From positions 1 to 41,552 of the forward strand of contig JADLCD010000131.1 in the NCBI GenBank assembly GCA_020847395.1: a DNA stretch of 41,552 nt. Reading direction: 5' to 3'. This document shows positions 33,798-41,334 of the stretch, in pieces. The translations under genes and the position numbers were made by a program. The notes beneath the pieces were generated by a model that did not search any database, was not told the DNA's origin, and saw only the letters and a program-made list of their open reading frames with translations. This stretch comes from Chitinophagaceae bacterium (GTDB lineage Bacteria; Bacteroidota; Bacteroidia; Chitinophagales; Chitinophagaceae). The first letter of the stretch is position 1, and every line of letters starts with the position of its first letter.

Positions 33798-34433
33798 ATG
33801 AGTTTGCGTTTAGGTGATATAGCACCAAATTTTACCGCTGAAACCAGCGCTGGCAAAATTGATTTTTACGAATATCTTGGTGATGGCTGGGGTGTTCTTT
33901 TCTCTCACCCTGCTGATTATACGCCGGTATGTACTACCGAGCTTGGCAAAACAGCATTATTACAGGAAGAATTCGCTAAGCGCAATGTGAAAGTGCTTGC
34001 TGTAAGTGTTGATACACTCGAAAAGCATAGTGGCTGGATAAAAGATATTAATGAAACCCAGAATACGGATGTAAAATTCCCTATTATAGCTGATCCTGAA
34101 AGAAAGGTGGCTACTGCATATGGTATGATTCATCCTAATGCATCTGAGAATTTTACCGTTCGTTCGCTTTTTGTGATTGGGCCGGATAAGAAAGTAAAGC
34201 TTACGATTACTTATCCTGCTTCTACAGGAAGAAACTTTCACGAAGTATTGCGTGTAATTGACTCTTTACAATTAACTGCCAACTACAGTGTGGCTACGCC
34301 TGCAGACTGGAAACCAACAGAAGACGTTATTGTAGTACCTGCAGTATCTACTGAAGATGCGATTAAAAAGTTCCCTAAAGGTGTTAAAGTTGTAAAGCCC
34401 TATTTGCGCTATACTCCACAACCCAATTTATAA
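33798..34433 (+). CDS. 1-Cys peroxiredoxin (Prx6 type)
   Basis: A 211-residue thiol peroxidase that reduces H2O2 and organic or lipid hydroperoxides. The catalytic motif is HPADYTPVCTTELG with peroxidatic Cys45, and no other cysteine is present, so it is a true 1-Cys enzyme needing an external reductant. RSLFVIGPDKKVKLTITYPASTGRN and the C-terminal extension with VVPAVSTEDAIKKFPKG, ending KPYLRYTPQPNL, are typical of the Prx6 subfamily. The gene has its own -7 element and a good terminator, so it is monocistronic. Confidence 0.95.
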   Translation: MSLRLGDIAPNFTAETSAGKIDFYEYLGDGWGVLFSHPADYTPVCTTELGKTALLQEEFAKRNVKVLAVSVDTLEKHSGWIKDINETQNTDVKFPIIADPERKVATAYGMIHPNASENFTVRSLFVIGPDKKVKLTITYPASTGRNFHEVLRVIDSLQLTANYSVATPADWKPTEDVIVVPAVSTEDAIKKFPKGVKVVKPYLRYTPQPNL

Positions 34434-34463
34434 GTTGACGCTGAAGCATTGATTTTACCTTCT

Positions 34464-34499
34464 AAAACCCCTTTTGGTACTGTTACCAAGGGGGTTTTT
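34464..34499 (+). terminator. Terminator of the peroxiredoxin gene
   Basis: AAAACCCCTTTTGGTA (34464-34479) pairs with TACCAAGGGGGTTTT with a small bulge, loop CTGT, ending in a T-run. It begins 30 bases after the stop. Confidence 0.85.
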
Positions 34500-34607
34500 G
34501 TTATTGAATGAAAAAAAATAACTAAGCTTTGTACATATTCTAAATATTATTCCTAATTTTCTACATCAAAACATCTCTTCTACATAACACAATAAATTCC
34601 AACAATC

Positions 34608-35117
34608 ATGGCTAAAGCAAAGAAAAAAAGTGCTCCTAAGAAGGCGGCCCCTAAAAAGAAAGCTGCGCCTAAAAAAACAGCTAAAAAAGCTGCAAAAAAG
34701 GTAGCTAAGAAAACAATTAAGAAGGTAGTAAAAAAAGCTGCTTCTAAAAAGAAAGCGCCTGCTAAAAAAGTAGCTAAAAAAGCTGTAAAGAAAGCAGTAA
34801 AAAAGGCCGCACCAAAAAAGAAAGCACCGGTTAAAAAGGCACCAGCCAAAAAAGCTCCAGCCAAAAAAGCACCGGCAAAGAAAGCACCAGTAAAAAAAGC
34901 TCCTGCTAAAAAAGCTCCTGCTAAAAAAGCAGCACCTAAAAAGAAATCAGCACCTAAAAAGGCTGCTAAAAAAATAGTTCCCCAGCAGGAAATAATGCCT
35001 GATGTAATAGTTGTTGAAGAAATAATCGTTACGGAAGAACCTGTTATTGAACTTCCTGTTATAGAAGATACTCCTTCCGAAGGCGATAACAACAATGGCG
35101 GGTTGTTATTCAGCTAA
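34608..35117 (+). CDS. Histone H1-like Lys/Ala/Pro-rich protein
   Basis: A 169-residue protein. Residues 2-125 are nearly all Lys, Ala and Pro, built from repeats such as KKAPAKKAPAKKAPVKKAP and KKAAKKVAKK. The last ~45 residues are acidic (IVVEEIIVTEEPVIELPVIE) and end NNNGGLLFS. Lys/Ala/Pro-rich bacterial proteins of this kind resemble the tail of eukaryotic histone H1 and bind DNA or other polyanions; nucleoid compaction is the likely role. The acidic tail could modulate binding. The DNA repeats (about 15 bp) make repeat-number changes easy. It is monocistronic with a bidirectional terminator. Confidence 0.8.
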   Translation: MAKAKKKSAPKKAAPKKKAAPKKTAKKAAKKVAKKTIKKVVKKAASKKKAPAKKVAKKAVKKAVKKAAPKKKAPVKKAPAKKAPAKKAPAKKAPVKKAPAKKAPAKKAAPKKKSAPKKAAKKIVPQQEIMPDVIVVEEIIVTEEPVIELPVIEDTPSEGDNNNGGLLFS

Positions 35118-35146
35118 AATTTACCTGATAAAATATAAAAAGAAAG

Positions 35147-35178
35147 AGGCTGGCTCAAAAGTATGAGCCAGCCTTTTA
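35147..35178. terminator. Bidirectional terminator between the H1-like gene and the LytTR operon
   Basis: AGGCTGGCTCA (35147-35157) pairs perfectly with TGAGCCAGCCT (35164-35174) over a 6-base loop. T-rich sequence follows on the plus strand and an A/G-rich stretch (T/C-rich on the other strand) precedes it, so it can end both convergent transcripts. Confidence 0.8.
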
Positions 35179-35238
35179 TTATTCGAATACATGATGCCAA
35201 TTAAAGTTTAAAGATATAATATAGATGAAACCTGTATG

Positions 35239-35982
35239 TTAAAGACCTAATACTTGTTTGAGTTTAATATAGCCTGGCTTACTTACAGGTATCTTTTCTC
35301 CTGATTTTAAAATAGCGGTATATGTATCTTTTTCATAAGGATCTAACCTGGTAATATATTGAACGTTTACAATGTAGGATCTGTGTGTTCTCACAAACTG
35401 TTCGCCACCTAACAATGTTTCAAAATATTGCATTGTTTTATTTTTCAGGTATTGGCCTTCAGCGGTATGTATTTTTACATAGTCATCAGCAGCCTCAATA
35501 AAACAGATATCCTGTAATGGAATAATCTTTATTTTATTATTGATTTTTACAACAATCCTGTTTTGACTAAGTTGTTGTTGAACGGTTGCTTCTGCTAACA
35601 TAGCATAAGCGTTTGTGTTTTTATCAGCATTTTGTTGTGAAAGCCATTTCTGTAAGCTTTTGTCAAATCTTTCCTTACTGAATGGCTTTAACAGGTAATC
35701 AATAGCGTGCGTTTCAAAAGCACGGATAGCATATTCATCAAATGCAGTGGTAAAAATTACCGCAGGCGGGTTTTCTAATAATTCCAGCATTTCAAAACCA
35801 TTAATTTTTGGCATTTGTATATCCAGGAAAATTAAATCAGGGCGATATTGTGCAATGGCTTTCACCCCTTCAAAACCATCATTGCATTCCTGCGCAATAT
35901 TTATCTGTGCATAATCAGCCAGGTATTCCTTCACTATATTTCTTGCCAATGGCTCATCATCTATTATTATTACCTTAATCAT
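35239..35982 (-). CDS. LytTR-family response regulator
   Basis: A 247-residue two-component regulator. The receiver domain has acidic Asp8-Asp9, phospho-acceptor Asp54 (LIFLDIQMPKINGFEML), Thr79 and Lys99 (YLLKP). The C-terminal LytTR DNA-binding domain has VKINNKIKIIPLQDICFIEA, FVRTHRSYIVNVQYI and KIPVSKPGYIKLKQVL. It overlaps the kinase gene by 4 bp (35979-35982), so translation is coupled and the two are a cognate pair. It is the last gene of the LiaF-DUF4288-LytS-LytR run. Confidence 0.94.
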   Translation of the reverse strand: MIKVIIIDDEPLARNIVKEYLADYAQINIAQECNDGFEGVKAIAQYRPDLIFLDIQMPKINGFEMLELLENPPAVIFTTAFDEYAIRAFETHAIDYLLKPFSKERFDKSLQKWLSQQNADKNTNAYAMLAEATVQQQLSQNRIVVKINNKIKIIPLQDICFIEAADDYVKIHTAEGQYLKNKTMQYFETLLGGEQFVRTHRSYIVNVQYITRLDPYEKDTYTAILKSGEKIPVSKPGYIKLKQVLGL

Positions 35983-37016
35983 TGCTGCGGAATTTTTACC
36001 TGTGTTACAAAAATATTTTCCCGTGTGGAAGTATTTAAAAGGTCGTTTCGTGAAAAAAGCAGGAATAATCTTTTTTGTACGGAGCTTAATCCAAAACCTG
36101 TGCCTTTTACCGGCTTTGATACTTCGGCGTCAAACGGGTTTTCAATTTTAATGGTCAGCATATTTGCAGATGATTTTGCATCAATACCAATAACTATATC
36201 GCCGGTAGTATCATATAATCCAAACTTTATAGCGTTCTCTACAACAGGCTGAAGCAATAATACAGGAAGTTTCATCTGCATCGCTATTTCATCAGCCTGT
36301 ATTTGCGTAGATAAGCGATGCCCAAATCTCACTTTTTCAATATCAAGATATAATTGCAAATATTCCAGCTCTTCTTCAAGCGTTACCCATTTGTGTTCTT
36401 CTTTTTTTAAAGTGTTCCGCAAATATTCAGACAATTGCTGTATCATTTTTCTTGCCCCGGCAGGCTGGCTTACCACCAGCGCATTTATTGAATTGAGACT
36501 GTTGAACAAAAAATGCGGTTGTAATTGCTGCCTCAGTTTATATAATTCTGCGTCTTTTGCTATTCTGTCGGCTTCGCTCTTTCTCCTTTCCTGCTCCTGT
36601 TGTTCCTGCAATGTGTGCAGCAAAACATTAATGAGTATAACACATCCCAAAATCAATATCCCGATTGCAGCGCGTACAGGAATAGATTGTGTATATTGAT
36701 CTAAAGTTTTATCCTTAATAACAAAAGCTAAAACAAATCTTGTTAAAGAAATGCATATGGCAGAAAGTACAATACACATTAAACCAAAATAGGTGAAAGA
36801 TTCTTTTCTTGGCAGGTAATAGCGGAAGCTGGTAATAATAAGCATACTTGCCATACACAGTAATGCGTTACTCACTATACTGTCTGCCCATGCTTCTTCC
36901 AATGTATAATTCCATTCATGCAATACCCATGCGTGTATAGCAGACCATATAAGCCAGAAGGAAACAAAGTATACCCTCAATTTATTTTTTGATAAAACAG
37001 ATGCCGGCACAAGCAA
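35979..37016 (-). CDS. LytS/YehU-type sensor histidine kinase
   Basis: A 345-residue membrane kinase. Four hydrophobic segments lie in the first ~135 residues without an obvious extracellular domain, then a coiled coil (EQQEQERRKSEADRIAKDAE). The His_kinase domain has His168 in LQPHFLFNSLNSINAL, and an ATPase domain has LLQPVVENAIKFGL and GTGFGLSSVQKRL. With no large input domain, the signal is probably sensed in or at the membrane or through the LiaF-like protein encoded upstream. It lies 4 bp after the DUF4288 gene and overlaps its regulator. Confidence 0.93.
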   Translation of the reverse strand: MLVPASVLSKNKLRVYFVSFWLIWSAIHAWVLHEWNYTLEEAWADSIVSNALLCMASMLIITSFRYYLPRKESFTYFGLMCIVLSAICISLTRFVLAFVIKDKTLDQYTQSIPVRAAIGILILGCVILINVLLHTLQEQQEQERRKSEADRIAKDAELYKLRQQLQPHFLFNSLNSINALVVSQPAGARKMIQQLSEYLRNTLKKEEHKWVTLEEELEYLQLYLDIEKVRFGHRLSTQIQADEIAMQMKLPVLLLQPVVENAIKFGLYDTTGDIVIGIDAKSSANMLTIKIENPFDAEVSKPVKGTGFGLSSVQKRLFLLFSRNDLLNTSTRENIFVTQVKIPQQ

Positions 37017-37020
37017 AATA

Positions 37021-37380
37021 TTATAATGGCTGTAAGAAATGCGCTACGCTATTCAACTGCAAATGTGCAGCTCTTTTATGCACCATTTCCGTATAAAGAT
37101 CGCCATTTTCTTTTTCTTCAATCCTGCTGTATAATTCTGCTCCGTCTATAAGATTTGCAATCTTATATAGTTCGGCAACATTAATAAATTTCCACTGTAC
37201 TAATTTTTCTACGTTGTTGTAAAAACAATCTTCTTCCTGCTTACCTATGTTATAAGCTTTTTGTAATGCGTCTTTTTCATTTTCCGCAGTAATAAGCCTG
37301 AGTTGTTCATCAAACTGTGGGGTGTGATTGCCATCACCACAAATAATACGGTACACGATTTTTGCGAGAAACCAGTTCAT
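37021..37380 (-). CDS. DUF4288-domain protein
   Basis: A 119-residue soluble protein of the DUF4288 type: it begins WFLAKIVYRIICGDG, has QFDEQLRLITAENEKDALQKA, then WKFINVAELYKIANLIDGAE and ends with YSRIEEKENGDLYTEM. The function of this family is unknown. It lies between a LiaF-like membrane protein gene (18 bp) and a LytS-type kinase gene (4 bp), so it is part of the same transcript and may take part in that signalling module. Confidence 0.75.
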   Translation of the reverse strand: MNWFLAKIVYRIICGDGNHTPQFDEQLRLITAENEKDALQKAYNIGKQEEDCFYNNVEKLVQWKFINVAELYKIANLIDGAELYSRIEEKENGDLYTEMVHKRAAHLQLNSVAHFLQPL

Positions 37381-37398
37381 AACAATAGCTTTGGTAGA

Positions 37399-38181
37399 TT
37401 AATAACTTTTAATTTCTATACCGCCAAATATTGACGTGCCGTCTATCACAAGTACTTTATTAGGGTCTGTAGCGTTTATATTGGCCGGGCGCTTATCTTC
37501 AAAACCGGCAAATAGGGAAGTGGCTGCCGATTGTATTGTCCAATGAGGCGGAACAATGATTTTTGTACCCCCGAAAATTTGTGTAATGTCAAGCATAACC
37601 CTGCCATTAATATCTGCCTGAGAGCAATTGATTTCCGTGCCGCCCATAAAGTTTGTAATATCGCCGCCTTTAAAATTTTTAGAGAAAATTATTTTTTTTG
37701 TGCTGCCCATAATAGCGGTGCTTTCAATGAAATCTTCACGATCATTAGAGTATGGCCCAATGTACTCAGGAATGCCGGCTATATTAACATTGCTTGATGA
37801 ATTTTCCGGGTTTTCTCCAAACCTTGATTGATTACGAAGCCATCTTTTTCTTGATCCTGCGCCAAAGATCATCACCAATCCCACTGCAATAATTATAAAT
37901 GGCCACAGGTAAGGCTTGAGATTTGCTTCAGGCACTATTCTGTCTACTAAAAACACACAGCCCAAACCAATTAATACAATCCAGCCTACACCTCTGAATC
38001 CATGTTTTAAACCGAGAAATACACCAATCCCAACCATTAGCATTGGCCAACTCATTATCCAGGAAGGAAAGTCGGCAGACATTGTTTGTTTTAAAAAGAA
38101 GCCCACACCAATCAATAAAAGAAATAACCCTGCCAGCACCGAACCAGTTCTTCCTTCGTTTCTCAATTTTTCGCGATTCAT
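37399..38181 (-). CDS. LiaF-like membrane protein (cell-envelope stress response)
   Basis: A 260-residue protein. The first ~110 residues hold four short helices (VLAGLFLLLIGVGFFLK, MLMVGIGVFLGLKHG, WIVLIGLGCVFLVD, WPFIIIAVGLVMIFG), as in DUF5668/LiaF N-termini. The C-terminal ~120 residues are a beta-helix-like repeat with phased GG turns (IMGSTKKIIFSKNFKGGDI, FMGGTEINCSQADI, IFGGTKIIVPPHW, IFGGIEIKSY), the LiaF C-terminal pattern. In Firmicutes LiaF restrains the LiaSR system responding to cell-wall antibiotics. Here it leads an operon with a LytS/LytTR pair. An exact -7 element (TAGCTTTG, minus strand, 38198-38205) precedes it. Confidence 0.85.
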   Translation of the reverse strand: MNREKLRNEGRTGSVLAGLFLLLIGVGFFLKQTMSADFPSWIMSWPMLMVGIGVFLGLKHGFRGVGWIVLIGLGCVFLVDRIVPEANLKPYLWPFIIIAVGLVMIFGAGSRKRWLRNQSRFGENPENSSSNVNIAGIPEYIGPYSNDREDFIESTAIMGSTKKIIFSKNFKGGDITNFMGGTEINCSQADINGRVMLDITQIFGGTKIIVPPHWTIQSAATSLFAGFEDKRPANINATDPNKVLVIDGTSIFGGIEIKSY

Positions 38182-38197
38182 TTACCTTAATTTTTAC

Positions 38198-38205
38198 CAA
38201 AGCTA
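38198..38205 (-). promoter_or_regulatory. Bacteroidota -7 promoter element of the LiaF-LytSR operon
   Basis: TAGCTTTG on the minus strand is an exact TAnnTTTG match 17-24 bases before the LiaF-like start. An inverted repeat lies upstream of it (CCGGTAA 38257-38263 with TTACCGG 38290-38296). Confidence 0.45.
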
Positions 38206-38349
38206 TGCCTGCAATAAAAATAAGGCAATGGTTAAAAGGTAATAAGCGCTGTTTTTCCGGTAAGATGGGATGTTTTGTCGGTGAAAATTTTACCGGTACA
38301 AGTTCTTGGCAGTAAACAATGAAAATAAAATGTGAAGTTATCCGGATAA

Positions 38350-38379
38350 AAAAAGCCTCCGTGGCAACGGAAGCTTTTT
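38350..38379 (-). terminator. Terminator of ahcY
   Basis: On the minus strand AAAAAGCTTCCGT pairs with ACGGAGGCTTTTT (one wobble) over a 4-base loop, followed by a T-run. It lies 22 bases past the ahcY stop and also ends T-rich on the plus strand. Confidence 0.8.
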
Positions 38380-38400
38380 GAATTATACAAACAATTTGGT

Positions 38401-39729
38401 TTAATACCTGTAATGCTCAGGTTTAAACGGACCTTCTTTTGCAATACCTAAGTAATCAGCCTGGGTTGTAGTTAATACATCTAACTCAACACCAATTTTT
38501 TTAAGATGTAAACGGGCTACTTTTTCATCGAGATGTTTTGGTAACACATATACTTTATTTTCGTAGCTTTTATGATTTGTCCACAATTCAATTTGCGCCA
38601 ATGTTTGATTGGTAAATGAATTACTCATTACAAAGCTTGGGTGACCTGTAGCGCAACCCAGGTTAACCAGGCGGCCTTCAGCCAATAAAATAATGTCTTT
38701 GCCATCAATAGTATACAAATCTACCTGTGGTTTAATGGTGTCTTTTGTATTGCCATAATTTTTGTTTAACCAGGCCACATCAATTTCAATATCAAAGTGC
38801 CCGATATTACAAACGATAGCTTTATCCTTCATTAGTTTAAAATGTTCGCCGGTAATTAAATCGCGGCAACCACTGGCTGTTACAATAATATCAGCTTCTT
38901 TAACCGCGTCAATCATTTTCTTTACTTCAAAACCATCCATAGCTGCCTGCAAAGCGCAGATAGGATCTATTTCAGTAACAATTACACGGCAACCTGCACC
39001 TGCCAGTGAAGCAGCAGAACCTTTACCCACATCGCCATAACCGCCAACAACTGCAACTTTACCAGCAAGCATTACATCTGTAGCGCGGCGGATAGAATCT
39101 ACCAAACTCTCTTTACAACCGTACTTATTATCAAATTTTGATTTGGTAACAGAATCATTTACGTTGATAGCAGGAATAGGTAATGTACCTTTTTGCATTC
39201 TTTCGTATAAACGGTGTACGCCGGTAGTGGTTTCTTCACTCAATCCTTTTACATGCTGAATAAGTTCAGGATATTTATCAAATACAATATTGGTAAGATC
39301 GCCGCCATCGTCAAGAATCATATTCAACGGGCGGTCAGCACTACCGAAAAATAATGTTTGTTCAATACACCATTCAGCTTCTTCGTTGGTTTGTCCTTTC
39401 CATGCATATACGCCAATGCCCGCAGCGGCAATAGCGGCAGCAGCATGATCCTGTGTAGAAAATATATTGCAGGAGCTCCATTTTACTTCAGCGCCTAATG
39501 CAATTAATGTTTCAATTAAAACCGCGGTTTGAATAGTCATGTGAAGACAGCCGGCAATTCTTGCGCCTTTAAGTGGTTGAGTGGCGCGGTATTCTTCGCG
39601 GATGGCCATCAGACCTGGCATTTCAGCTTCAGCTAATTTTATTTCTTTGCGGCCCCAGGCTGCAAGGCTGATGTCTTTTACCTTATTAGGCAAAGCAAAA
39701 TCAATGGTTGATTTGGATACTGTTGACAT
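38401..39729 (-). CDS. ahcY: Adenosylhomocysteinase
   Basis: A 442-residue NAD-dependent enzyme that hydrolyses S-adenosylhomocysteine to adenosine and homocysteine, clearing the by-product of methylation. [37 protein letters not shown] and [20 protein letters not shown] are substrate-site segments. [16 protein letters not shown] is the NAD loop, and [12 protein letters not shown] and [20 protein letters not shown] are also present. The C-terminus ends [10 protein letters not shown] as in the family. It is divergent from the Lrp gene with a shared promoter region. No SAH or SAM riboswitch is visible in its leader of about 45 bases. Confidence 0.98.
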   Translation of the reverse strand: MSTVSKSTIDFALPNKVKDISLAAWGRKEIKLAEAEMPGLMAIREEYRATQPLKGARIAGCLHMTIQTAVLIETLIALGAEVKWSSCNIFSTQDHAAAAIAAAGIGVYAWKGQTNEEAEWCIEQTLFFGSADRPLNMILDDGGDLTNIVFDKYPELIQHVKGLSEETTTGVHRLYERMQKGTLPIPAINVNDSVTKSKFDNKYGCKESLVDSIRRATDVMLAGKVAVVGGYGDVGKGSAASLAGAGCRVIVTEIDPICALQAAMDGFEVKKMIDAVKEADIIVTASGCRDLITGEHFKLMKDKAIVCNIGHFDIEIDVAWLNKNYGNTKDTIKPQVDLYTIDGKDIILLAEGRLVNLGCATGHPSFVMSNSFTNQTLAQIELWTNHKSYENKVYVLPKHLDEKVARLHLKKIGVELDVLTTTQADYLGIAKEGPFKPEHYRY

Positions 39730-39781
39730 AATTAATGTTTTAAAAATATTGAAGAAGGTTTAATCAATAATAATCAGGCAG

Positions 39782-39789
39782 CAAAACTA
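39782..39789 (-). promoter_or_regulatory. -7 promoter element for ahcY, overlapping an inverted repeat arm
   Basis: TAGTTTTG on the minus strand is an exact TAnnTTTG match 53-60 bases before the ahcY start. It overlaps the left arm AACTACAATT (39785-39794) of an inverted repeat whose right arm AATTGTAGTT is at 39866-39875. Confidence 0.5.
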
Positions 39790-39821
39790 CAATTACAGAA
39801 CAGAATATTAGTCATAGGTTG

Positions 39822-39829
39822 TATATTTG
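39822..39829 (+). promoter_or_regulatory. -7 promoter element for the Lrp-family gene
   Basis: TATATTTG is an exact TAnnTTTG match 51-58 bases before ATG 39880. Confidence 0.5.
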
Positions 39830-39879
39830 GGATAAATACCTGTTTTTTTTGTTTTAAAAGAACAAAATTGTAGTTGTGT

Positions 39880-40380
39880 ATGAAAAAAGCCATTAAAAAA
39901 GAAAATCTGCCTTTGCCTGCGCCTGTGCTGGATGATAAGGATTTAGCTATACTCCGGTTGCTGCAGCAAAATGCCAGGGCAACAGTTAGGGAAATATCAG
40001 ACGCTATTCACCTGAGCACAACGCCGGTGCATGAAAGAATAAAACGCATGGAGGAAGCCGGTGTGATTAAACAATATGCCACCCTGCTTGATCATGCAAA
40101 AGTAAAAAAAGGGTTGATGGTGATTTGTTATGTCTCTTTAAAGCAACACAATAAAACAGCGGGCGCCAAGTTTATAAAAGCCATCCAGGAAATGAATGAA
40201 GTGGTAGAGTGCTATAATATTTCAGGCGATTTTGATTTTATGCTGAAGGTTATGGCAGAGAATATGGATGACTATTATAATTTTCACGTAAATAAATTGA
40301 GTGAAGCAGATAATATAGGTAATGTGCAGAGCGTATTTGTGATGGGCGTGATAAAACAAACGCATCAGTTGGTGTATTAA
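39880..40380 (+). CDS. Lrp/AsnC-family transcriptional regulator
   Basis: A 166-residue regulator. The N-terminal winged helix-turn-helix (about 22-70: LAILRLLQQNARATVREISD, STTPVHERIKRMEEAGVI) binds DNA; the C-terminal RAM/AsnC domain (about 80-160) senses small ligands, often amino acids, and forms octamers. ATG 39880 is preferred over an upstream TTG at 39874. The N-terminal extension KKAIKKENLPLPAPVLDDKD is slightly longer than usual. The gene is divergent from ahcY, and two copies of an inverted motif lie at the two promoters, so it may regulate itself and ahcY, linking methionine/homocysteine metabolism to amino acid levels (inference). Confidence 0.93.
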   Translation: MKKAIKKENLPLPAPVLDDKDLAILRLLQQNARATVREISDAIHLSTTPVHERIKRMEEAGVIKQYATLLDHAKVKKGLMVICYVSLKQHNKTAGAKFIKAIQEMNEVVECYNISGDFDFMLKVMAENMDDYYNFHVNKLSEADNIGNVQSVFVMGVIKQTHQLVY

Positions 40381-40389
40381 AGAGTTTTA

Positions 40390-40452
40390 GGTTACAGGTT
40401 ACAAGTTACAAGTTTCAGGTTTCAGGTTACAAGTTTCAGGTTACAGGTTACA
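40390..40452 (+). repeat. Tandem 7-bp repeat array (GGTTACA/AGTTTCA type), nine units
   Basis: Nine contiguous heptads: GGTTACA, GGTTACA, AGTTACA, AGTTTCA, GGTTTCA, GGTTACA, AGTTTCA, GGTTACA, GGTTACA. Pattern RGTTWCA throughout. It begins 10 bases after the Lrp stop. There are no spacers, so it is not CRISPR. Confidence 0.85.
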
Positions 40453-40487
40453 GGTACTCAAACTAAAAACCTGTTGCTATATTTATT

Positions 40488-40522
40488 AAACTATAAACCA
40501 TAAACATCAAACTATAAACTAT
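40488..40522 (-). repeat. Second heptad array, AAACTAT type, five units
   Basis: Units AAACTAT, AAACCAT, AAACATC, AAACTAT, AAACTAT. Read on the minus strand these carry a GTTT core at the same 7-bp step, so they look like the same repeat class in opposite orientation to 40390-40452. The array ends 48 bases before the next start codon. Confidence 0.7.
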
Positions 40523-40569
40523 AAAATTTCCTCCCAATCCAATTAATTTTGTAAATCCAAACTATTCAT

Positions 40570-41088
40570 ATGCTGAGCAACACCGCTATTATTGTTATTG
40601 CTGTAGTTATTATACTCTGTTTTCTTGCCTTATATTTTTTTACATACAGAACTGATATAAAAATTGGCAAAGACCTTGAAAAAAAATCTGTTGCCGATAC
40701 GGCATTGCAATTGCAGGCTTATGAACGCCTGACTATATTAACAGAACGTATTTCACTCAAAAATCTGCTATCCCGCATTTCTCCGGCAGATATGCAGGTT
40801 GGTGTTTACCAGTCATTACTGGTAGAAAGCATTAAGCAGGAGTATGAATATAATCTTTCCCAGCAATTGTATGTATCTAACCAGGTATGGGAAGCGCTCA
40901 CTAATTTAAAAGAGCAAAATATTTTTATTATTCACCAGTTAGCCGGCACACTACCTGCCAATGCACCGGGCATTGAATTAAGTAAGCGTATTCTTGAATT
41001 GCTTGATGCTGATCCTAAAACCTCATTGCATTTTGTTGTGCTGGACGCATTGAAGTTTGAAGCTGGTAAAATAATGAAAGGCAAGTAG
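40570..41088 (+). CDS. Hypothetical protein with N-terminal membrane anchor
   Basis: A 172-residue protein. One transmembrane helix (about 5-27, TAIIVIAVVIILCFLALYFF) is followed by a mainly helical cytoplasmic part (QLQAYERLTILTERISLKNL, YQSLLVESIKQEYEYNLSQQ, VWEALTNLKEQNIFIIHQLA, DALKFEAGKIMKGK). There is no enzymatic motif. The start at 40570 is the only one that gives a clean N-in anchor. It lies between heptad repeat arrays and has no close same-strand neighbour. I believe it belongs to a conserved Bacteroidota family of unknown function. Confidence 0.75.
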   Translation: MLSNTAIIVIAVVIILCFLALYFFTYRTDIKIGKDLEKKSVADTALQLQAYERLTILTERISLKNLLSRISPADMQVGVYQSLLVESIKQEYEYNLSQQLYVSNQVWEALTNLKEQNIFIIHQLAGTLPANAPGIELSKRILELLDADPKTSLHFVVLDALKFEAGKIMKGK

Positions 41089-41194
41089 TCATTTTTTTAA
41101 TTATGAAACCATCGTTTGAGCCCTGATTGAACATTTGAGGCGACGCTCCATTCATCTGCATATCTTTGGGCATCTTTTGCAGAAATGATTTGCC

Positions 41195-41229
41195 TGTAAC
41201 CGGAAATCCATAACCAGAAACTCGTAACC
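41195..41229 (-). repeat. Degenerate heptad array in reverse orientation
   Basis: Units TGTAACC, GGAAATC, CATAACC, AGAAACT, CGTAACC. On the minus strand they read GGTTACG, AGTTTCT, GGTTATG, GATTTCC, GGTTACA, i.e. the same class as 40390-40452 but worn. Confidence 0.55.
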
Positions 41230-41334
41230 TTTGAAGGCGTATGTCAATTTTTCGCCCGTTTAGGATTGTGTGCAAGGTTGCCGTATGCATTAACCTTTGC
41301 TCATCTGTAACCGGTAATCAGGCATAGACCCCTC

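Noticed and set aside
34580-35095. 171-residue minus-strand frame, Ala/Phe-rich
   Set aside because: It is the exact antisense of the Lys/Ala/Pro repeat gene; the repeated codons keep the other strand open.
39730-39879. SAH or SAM riboswitch in the ahcY leader
   Set aside because: The leader is about 45 bases and shows no conserved stem arrangement; the only structure is the inverted repeat shared with lrp.
40390-40522. CRISPR array
   Set aside because: Units are 7 bp and contiguous; there are no spacers and no cas genes.
41015-41290. 91-residue minus-strand frame at the right end
   Set aside because: It runs through degenerate repeats and overlaps the end of the membrane-protein gene; composition and lack of motifs suggest chance.
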